A stretch of 20,166 bases of DNA, from NCBI GenBank assembly GCA_927911235.1, contig CAKMOY010000016.1, positions 1-20,166 of the forward strand, written 5' to 3'. This document shows, piece by piece, positions 14,947-20,166 of this stretch; positions within the stretch are counted from its first letter, which is position 1, and every line of letters starts with the position of its first letter. This DNA is from an uncultured Moraxella sp. (GTDB lineage: Bacteria > Pseudomonadota > Gammaproteobacteria > Pseudomonadales > Moraxellaceae). The notes beneath the pieces are model-generated. The model was not told the DNA's origin, made no database searches, and worked only from the letters and a program-made list of their open reading frames with translations. Made by a program: the position numbers and the translations under genes.

Positions 14947-17094
14947 ATGATTTATCAAGGAAATAGCATCACGGTTTCACGCCTTGATGATGGCATTGTC
15001 AAATTTCATTTTGATAACCAAACGGAATCGGTGAATAAATTTGACCAAAAAACCAACCAAGAATTTGACGAAGCGATTAAAGCGTTAGAAAGCACGGCTG
15101 ACGTAAAAGGTTTAATCGTAACATCAGGCAAAAAGGTATTTATCGCAGGGGCGGATATTACTGAATTTGTAGAATATTTTAACAAACCAGAAAGCGAAAT
15201 TGAAAGTTGGATTGTTGATATTAATAAAGTGTTTAACCGTTTTGAAGATTTGCCATTTCCAAAAGTTGCAGCGATTAACGGTGCGGCGTTGGGCGGTGGT
15301 TGCGAAATGACGCTTGTGTGTGATTATCGTGTGATTAGCGATAAAGCGACTATTGGCTTGCCAGAAATCGGCTTGGGTATTTTTCCAGGGTTTGGTGGTT
15401 CGGTGCGTACGCCACGCCTTATCGGTATTGACAACGCATTGGAATTGATTGCCAATGCAAAACCGATTAAGCCTGCTGTGGCGTTAAGCATGGGCTTGGT
15501 TGATGCGGTGGTAACAGCGGAAAACCTTGAAAAATCAGCGATTGAAACCGTGAAAAAATGTATCGCAGGTGAATTAGATTGGCAAGCTCGTCATGCGGAA
15601 AAAGTCAATCCTGTAAAACTTAACCAACTTGAACAAGCAATGGCGTTTAACTCAGCAAAAGGCGTGCTATTGGCAAAAGCCAACCCAGCGCAATATCCTG
15701 CACCAAAAATTGCGTTAGACACGATTGAAAAACACGTTAATTTAAAACGTGATGAAGCGTTGTTGATTGAAGCAAAAGGTTTTGCCAAAGCTGCCAAAAC
15801 CCCACAGCAACAAAGCCTAGTTGGTCTATTCTTAAACGACCAAGTAGTCAAAAAACTTGCCAAAAAACACAGTGCCAAAGCCCACGACATCAAACAATCT
15901 GCGGTGCTAGGTGCAGGTATTATGGGTGGTGGTATCGCTTATCAATCGGCATCAAAAGGCTTGCCAATCATCATGAAAGACATCAAGTCAGAACAGCTTG
16001 ACTTAGGCATGGGCGAAGCGAGCAAACTTTTGTCAAAAGAAGTGGAACGTGGCAAAATCACCCCTGCAAAAATGGGCGAAACGCTAAGCCGTATCCGTCC
16101 AACGTTAAATTACGGCGATTTTGGTGAAACGGATATTGTCATTGAAGCGGTTGTTGAAAATCCAAAAATCAAAAAAGCCGTGTTAAAAGAAGTTGAAGGC
16201 TTGGTGAAAAATAATGCGATTTTGGCATCAAACACTTCAACGATTTCTATTACCGAGCTTGCGACCGCACTAGACCGCCCAGAAAACTTTGTCGGTATGC
16301 ACTTTTTTAACCCTGTTCACCGTATGCCGTTGGTGGAAGTCATTCGTGGCGAAAAATCAAGTGAAGAAGCCATTGCGACTACTGTTGCATTAGCTGAAAA
16401 AATGGGTAAGGTGCCTGTTGTCGTAAACGATTGTCCGGGTTTCTTGGTAAATCGTGTGTTGTTCCCTTACTTTGGGGCGTTTGATTTGTTATTAAAAGAC
16501 GGTGCGGATTTTGTGCAGATTGACAAAGTTATGGAAAAATTCGGCTGGCCAATGGGTCCTGCGTATTTGATTGACGTGGTCGGTCTTGATACAGGCGTTC
16601 ACGGTGCAGAAGTGATGGCGGAAGGTTTCCCAGACCGTATGAAGCCTGACTTTAAAGGCAGTATTCAAGCCTTGTTTGAAGCCAATCGCTTGGGTCAAAA
16701 AAATGGCGTTGGTTTTTATAAATACGAAATTGACAAAAAAGGCAAACCTGCAAAAAAAGCTGACTCTACAACGCTTGAAGTTATCAAACCTGTGGTTGAT
16801 GCGTCAAAAGCCTTTGACGACCAAGAAATCATTGACCGCATGATGCTAACGCTTTGTAACGAAACGGTTCGTTGCTTAGAAGACAATATCGTGGCAACCC
16901 CAGCAGAAGCGGATATGGCGATGATTATGGGTATTGGTTTCCCACCGTTCCGTGGTGGCCCATGCCGTTACATTGACCAAGTTGGCGTGAGCGAGTTTGT
17001 GGCGTTATGCGATAAATATGCCCATCTTGGCAAAGCGTACGAAGCCCCAGAATTGCTAAAACAAATGGCAAAAGACGGTAAAACTTTTTACTAA
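14947..17094 (+). CDS. fadB: Fatty acid oxidation complex subunit alpha
   Basis: A multifunctional beta-oxidation enzyme: enoyl-CoA hydratase/isomerase at the N-terminus, L-3-hydroxyacyl-CoA dehydrogenase at the C-terminus. The 715 residues match Escherichia FadB (about 729). In the hydratase domain (1-190), IAGAD (66-70) and GAALGGG (112-118) form the oxyanion hole, and E120 and E140 are the catalytic glutamates. The dehydrogenase domain begins about 315 with the NAD motif GAGIMGGG (322-329) and has H452 in [14 protein letters not shown] paired with E of the conserved segment. The C-terminal helical domain includes FPPFRGGP. A strong AAGGAG lies 6 bases before ATG. fadA follows 25 bases later, giving the usual fadBA operon; FadB2-FadA2 form the complex. 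Palindromes upstream suggest transcriptional control. Confidence 0.96.
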   Translation: MIYQGNSITVSRLDDGIVKFHFDNQTESVNKFDQKTNQEFDEAIKALESTADVKGLIVTSGKKVFIAGADITEFVEYFNKPESEIESWIVDINKVFNRFEDLPFPKVAAINGAALGGGCEMTLVCDYRVISDKATIGLPEIGLGIFPGFGGSVRTPRLIGIDNALELIANAKPIKPAVALSMGLVDAVVTAENLEKSAIETVKKCIAGELDWQARHAEKVNPVKLNQLEQAMAFNSAKGVLLAKANPAQYPAPKIALDTIEKHVNLKRDEALLIEAKGFAKAAKTPQQQSLVGLFLNDQVVKKLAKKHSAKAHDIKQSAVLGAGIMGGGIAYQSASKGLPIIMKDIKSEQLDLGMGEASKLLSKEVERGKITPAKMGETLSRIRPTLNYGDFGETDIVIEAVVENPKIKKAVLKEVEGLVKNNAILASNTSTISITELATALDRPENFVGMHFFNPVHRMPLVEVIRGEKSSEEAIATTVALAEKMGKVPVVVNDCPGFLVNRVLFPYFGAFDLLLKDGADFVQIDKVMEKFGWPMGPAYLIDVVGLDTGVHGAEVMAEGFPDRMKPDFKGSIQALFEANRLGQKNGVGFYKYEIDKKGKPAKKADSTTLEVIKPVVDASKAFDDQEIIDRMMLTLCNETVRCLEDNIVATPAEADMAMIMGIGFPPFRGGPCRYIDQVGVSEFVALCDKYAHLGKAYEAPELLKQMAKDGKTFY

Positions 17095-17107
17095 TTAGAA
17101 TAATTAA

Positions 17108-18292
<1,185 letters not shown>

Positions 18293-18307
18293 TAAAAGCA
18301 CTTTGAC

Positions 18308-18341
18308 AAAAAAACCTACCAGATTATTGGCAGGTTTTTTT
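18308..18341 (+). terminator. Bidirectional terminator after fadA
   Basis: AAAAAACCTACCA pairs with TGGCAGGTTTTTT with one mismatch around a short loop. A and T runs on either side allow use by both fadA and the convergent DOMON-like gene. Confidence 0.75.
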
Positions 18342-18370
18342 ATTTTTATAACAAAAATTTTTAAGAAATT

Positions 18371-18997
18371 TTAAAAATTTTGCCAAAAATCTTTGTTGTG
18401 AAAATCAGGTGGATTGGCATGGTTCACGGCATAAAAAATCGGTTCACCTTGTTGATACAAAATTACGCAAGGATTGATTTTGGTAAGCTGTAAATCTTTT
18501 GGCAAAACAATCTCAAAACCAAATGTGGATAAAAAATTCAGATTTGCCAATGATGTATCATCATTGATAGCAATATTTTTCACATGAAAATTTTGAACAT
18601 TGATTTGCTGTTTTTGCCAATTAAATTGTAATTGTTCGGTCGCTCGTGGTGGCATTTGTTTTGGCGTACGATAATCATCAAAATGATACAAAGCATACGC
18701 ACCGTTTGGACTGGCATTAATTTCAAAATATTGTTGATTGTTGATTTGAATAAAACATTCCAAACAATTTTTTTTCCATAAATAATCCGTTGCTTTGACA
18801 TTATTTTGTGAAAAATCATCAAAATCAATGGCATGAGTGGATAAAATTTGGTAATTTAAATTTAACAAAAATTGATTATTTTCGCCATTTTGTTGCAATT
18901 CACTTTTAACCAACACAACCGCAAAATCCGATTGTGCTGAATGTTCTGCAATCGGATTTAAGCAAAAAGTGTTGGATTTAAGCGTTTTATTTGTCAT
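18371..18997 (-). CDS. DOMON-like (family 9 carbohydrate-binding-like) protein
   Basis: A 208-residue protein whose pattern matches a poorly studied proteobacterial DOMON-like group: DYLWKKNCLECFIQ, YFEINASPNGAYALYHFDDYR and a C-terminal NPPDFHNKDFW. The LW..-CLE.F and E.N.SP.G.....F..YR features are those of the beta-sandwich fold that binds haem or sugars in related DOMON domains. No signal peptide is visible, so it is probably cytoplasmic, and the ligand is unknown. It follows yhbY by 26 bases on the same strand and is likely co-transcribed, though this may be only positional. There is no clear ribosome site before ATG 18997. The gene is more AT-rich than its neighbours and uses many Asn and Gln residues. 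Confidence 0.7.
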   Translation of the reverse strand: MTNKTLKSNTFCLNPIAEHSAQSDFAVVLVKSELQQNGENNQFLLNLNYQILSTHAIDFDDFSQNNVKATDYLWKKNCLECFIQINNQQYFEINASPNGAYALYHFDDYRTPKQMPPRATEQLQFNWQKQQINVQNFHVKNIAINDDTSLANLNFLSTFGFEIVLPKDLQLTKINPCVILYQQGEPIFYAVNHANPPDFHNKDFWQNF

Positions 18998-19023
18998 TTT
19001 TTTAAAAAATACTTTAATAAAAA

Positions 19024-19341
19024 TTAACCAAAACGAACCAAATTGGACAATTTTGGATTGGCTTCAGGATTTTCACGCAGTAGCAACACCACACGCCCGA
19101 TACTATTAATCAGCGTTGAACCTGTCGCCTCGGCGATTTGCTCGGCGACTGCTTCACGTTCATCTTTACTGCCTGCTGGGATTTTGACCTTAATCAGCTC
19201 GTGGTCGTTTAACGCACGAGCGATTTCTTCAATCACTGTATCGGTCAGACCGTTGCCACCGATAATCACCACAGGATTTAGATGATGTCCTATACCTTTT
19301 AAATGTTTGATATCAGCGTTGCTTAATGTTTTGTTTGACAT
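19024..19341 (-). CDS. yhbY: Ribosome assembly RNA-binding protein YhbY
   Basis: A small CRM-domain protein (105 residues) associated with assembly of the 50S subunit. Family hallmarks are KHLKGIGHHLNPVVIIGGNG near the N-terminus (positions 13-32), NDHELIKVKI in the middle, and the strand LINSIGRVVLLLR near the end. The fold is a single alpha/beta domain with a GxxG-type RNA-binding loop (IGGNGLT). AAGGG sits a few bases before ATG 19341. It diverges from rlmE, another 50S-maturation gene, across 111 bases, an arrangement conserved in gammaproteobacteria. Confidence 0.93.
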   Translation of the reverse strand: MSNKTLSNADIKHLKGIGHHLNPVVIIGGNGLTDTVIEEIARALNDHELIKVKIPAGSKDEREAVAEQIAEATGSTLINSIGRVVLLLRENPEANPKLSNLVRFG

Positions 19342-19376
19342 AAAAACCCTTTGTTAAAAATATAAAAATAACTGCC

Positions 19377-19385
19377 ATTATAGCA
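19377..19385 (-). promoter_or_regulatory. Extended -10 promoter of yhbY
   Basis: On the minus strand TGCTATAAT is a perfect extended -10 element (TG, one base, TATAAT), about 36 bases upstream of the yhbY start. The -35 region is weak, which extended -10 promoters tolerate. Confidence 0.55.
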
Positions 19386-19404
19386 CAAACCTTTTGGCAA
19401 AATA

Positions 19405-19413
19405 TGGTAAAAT
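19405..19413 (+). promoter_or_regulatory. Extended -10 promoter of rlmE
   Basis: TGGTAAAAT, a TG-N-TAAAAT extended -10 element, lies 39 bases upstream of the rlmE ATG and back to back with the yhbY promoter. Confidence 0.45.
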
Positions 19414-19452
19414 AATAGCAATTTTGTGTGAAAAAACTTAAAAAAGGCAATT

Positions 19453-20085
19453 ATGGCAACCCGAATTACCAACAAAAAACTGTCTAAAAGTAGCCGAGCG
19501 TGGATGAAAGAACACTTGGACGACCACTATGTCAAACTCGCCCAACGTGATGGCTACAGAGCCAGAGCCGCGTATAAGCTATTGGAAATTAACGATAAAT
19601 TACAACTCATCAAAAAAGGCATGACGGTGGTGGACTTGGGTTCTGCCCCTGGTAGCTGGTCGCAAGTGGCGGGAAAATTGGTCGGTGATAATGGTAAATT
19701 GATTGCGTCTGATATTTTGCCGATGGATACGCTTGAAAATGTTACCTTTATTCAAGGTGATTTTCGTGAGCAAGAAGTTTTTGACAAAATCATGGACGAA
19801 GTTGATGGCAAAAAAGTAGATGTGGTGCTGTCTGATATGGCTCCCAATACGTCTGGTTTTACGGCGGTAGACCAGCCACGCATGATTTATTTATGCGAGC
19901 TTGCGATGGATTTTGCCAGTCAAGTTTTGGACGAAGGTGGCACGCTGATTATCAAAGTATTTCAGGGCGAAGGTTCAGACGAATTGCGAAAACAAATGCA
20001 ACAAACCTTTAGAAAAGTACGCAGTATAAAGCCTGCAGCATCTCGTGCTAGGTCAAAAGAGATGTACTGGGTAGCAACGATGTGA
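19453..20085 (+). CDS. rlmE: 23S rRNA (uridine-2552) 2'-O-methyltransferase RlmE
   Basis: Methylates the 2'-OH of U2552 in the A loop of 23S rRNA late in 50S assembly, using S-adenosylmethionine; also called RrmJ/FtsJ. The 210 residues fit the family. The SAM-binding motif I is VVDLGSAPGSW (59-69). The K-D-K-E catalytic tetrad is complete: K42 (AAYKLLE), D128 (LSDMAPN), K168 (IIKVFQGEG), E203 (RSKEMYW). The N-terminus is rich in Ser, Lys and Arg, as usual. The ribosome site is AAAGG. ftsH often follows rlmE, but the window ends about 80 bases downstream and no start codon of a next gene can be confirmed. Confidence 0.95.
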   Translation: MATRITNKKLSKSSRAWMKEHLDDHYVKLAQRDGYRARAAYKLLEINDKLQLIKKGMTVVDLGSAPGSWSQVAGKLVGDNGKLIASDILPMDTLENVTFIQGDFREQEVFDKIMDEVDGKKVDVVLSDMAPNTSGFTAVDQPRMIYLCELAMDFASQVLDEGGTLIIKVFQGEGSDELRKQMQQTFRKVRSIKPAASRARSKEMYWVATM

Positions 20086-20126
20086 TATGTTAAAAAATAA
20101 ACGCTTGTTTGTTTTTAAGGTTGAAT

Positions 20127-20141
20127 TGGTAATAATTACCA
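20127..20141. repeat. Perfect 15-bp palindrome after rlmE
   Basis: TGGTAATAATTACCA has 7-bp arms around a single A. It lies 41 bases after the rlmE stop with no T run close behind it, so it looks more like a binding site upstream of the next gene than a terminator. It is short and AT-rich, so chance occurrence is possible. Confidence 0.3.
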
Positions 20142-20166
20142 TTTACAACAGTTTTTTTGCTTGATA

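Overview
The window looks like about 20 kb of chromosome from a low-GC gammaproteobacterium of the family Moraxellaceae, probably Moraxella or a close relative. This rests on the gene content and protein character: DnaA-regulating Hda, fadBA, a NadM-Nudix plus NadV nicotinamide-salvage set, an isolated gspLM pair, and yhbY divergent from rlmE. AT-rich intergenic DNA and A/T homopolymers fit too. It is mostly housekeeping DNA; I see no rRNA, tRNA, CRISPR array or intact insertion sequence.

Layout. 1-2505 (minus): seryl-tRNA synthetase (serS) followed by a DegV-family fatty-acid-binding protein. 2700-5698 (plus): a YcxB-like membrane protein, a Dps-type ferritin, and hda followed by a DUF2057 exported protein. 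5761-8517 (minus): sixA, a vapBC toxin-antitoxin pair and gspL-gspM of the type II secretion system. 8518-9060: a scar holding a truncated COG4339 HD-phosphohydrolase remnant, a short unexplained reading frame and a CTAG-rich inverted repeat. 9092-10718 (plus): a 48-residue protein ending in a Cys/Gly/His motif, then an Nramp-related transporter. 10783-11412 (minus): nfuA for Fe-S delivery. 11699-14790 (plus): nadM, two unidentified small genes, nadV. 14947-18292 (plus): fadBA for fatty-acid beta-oxidation, preceded by palindromes. 18371-19341 (minus): yhbY and a DOMON-like protein. 19453-20085 (plus): rlmE.

Working together: NadV makes NMN from nicotinamide and NadM turns NMN into NAD, so 11699-14790 is a self-contained salvage operon with two unexplained passengers. 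FadB and FadA form the beta-oxidation complex, and DegV proteins elsewhere bind fatty acids. NfuA, Dps and the Nramp-like gene all touch metal handling, though nothing here proves they are co-regulated.

A main caution: between about 2.3 and 13 kb at least eight reading frames are broken by single-base indels, nearly all in short homopolymers, and each is restored by one base. Essential or near-essential genes (serS, nadM) are among them. Sequencing or assembly error is the likeliest cause. I give coordinates of the repaired genes and mark the sites. The serS site is also an in-frame A-AAA-AAG slippery heptamer, so real recoding is an alternative.
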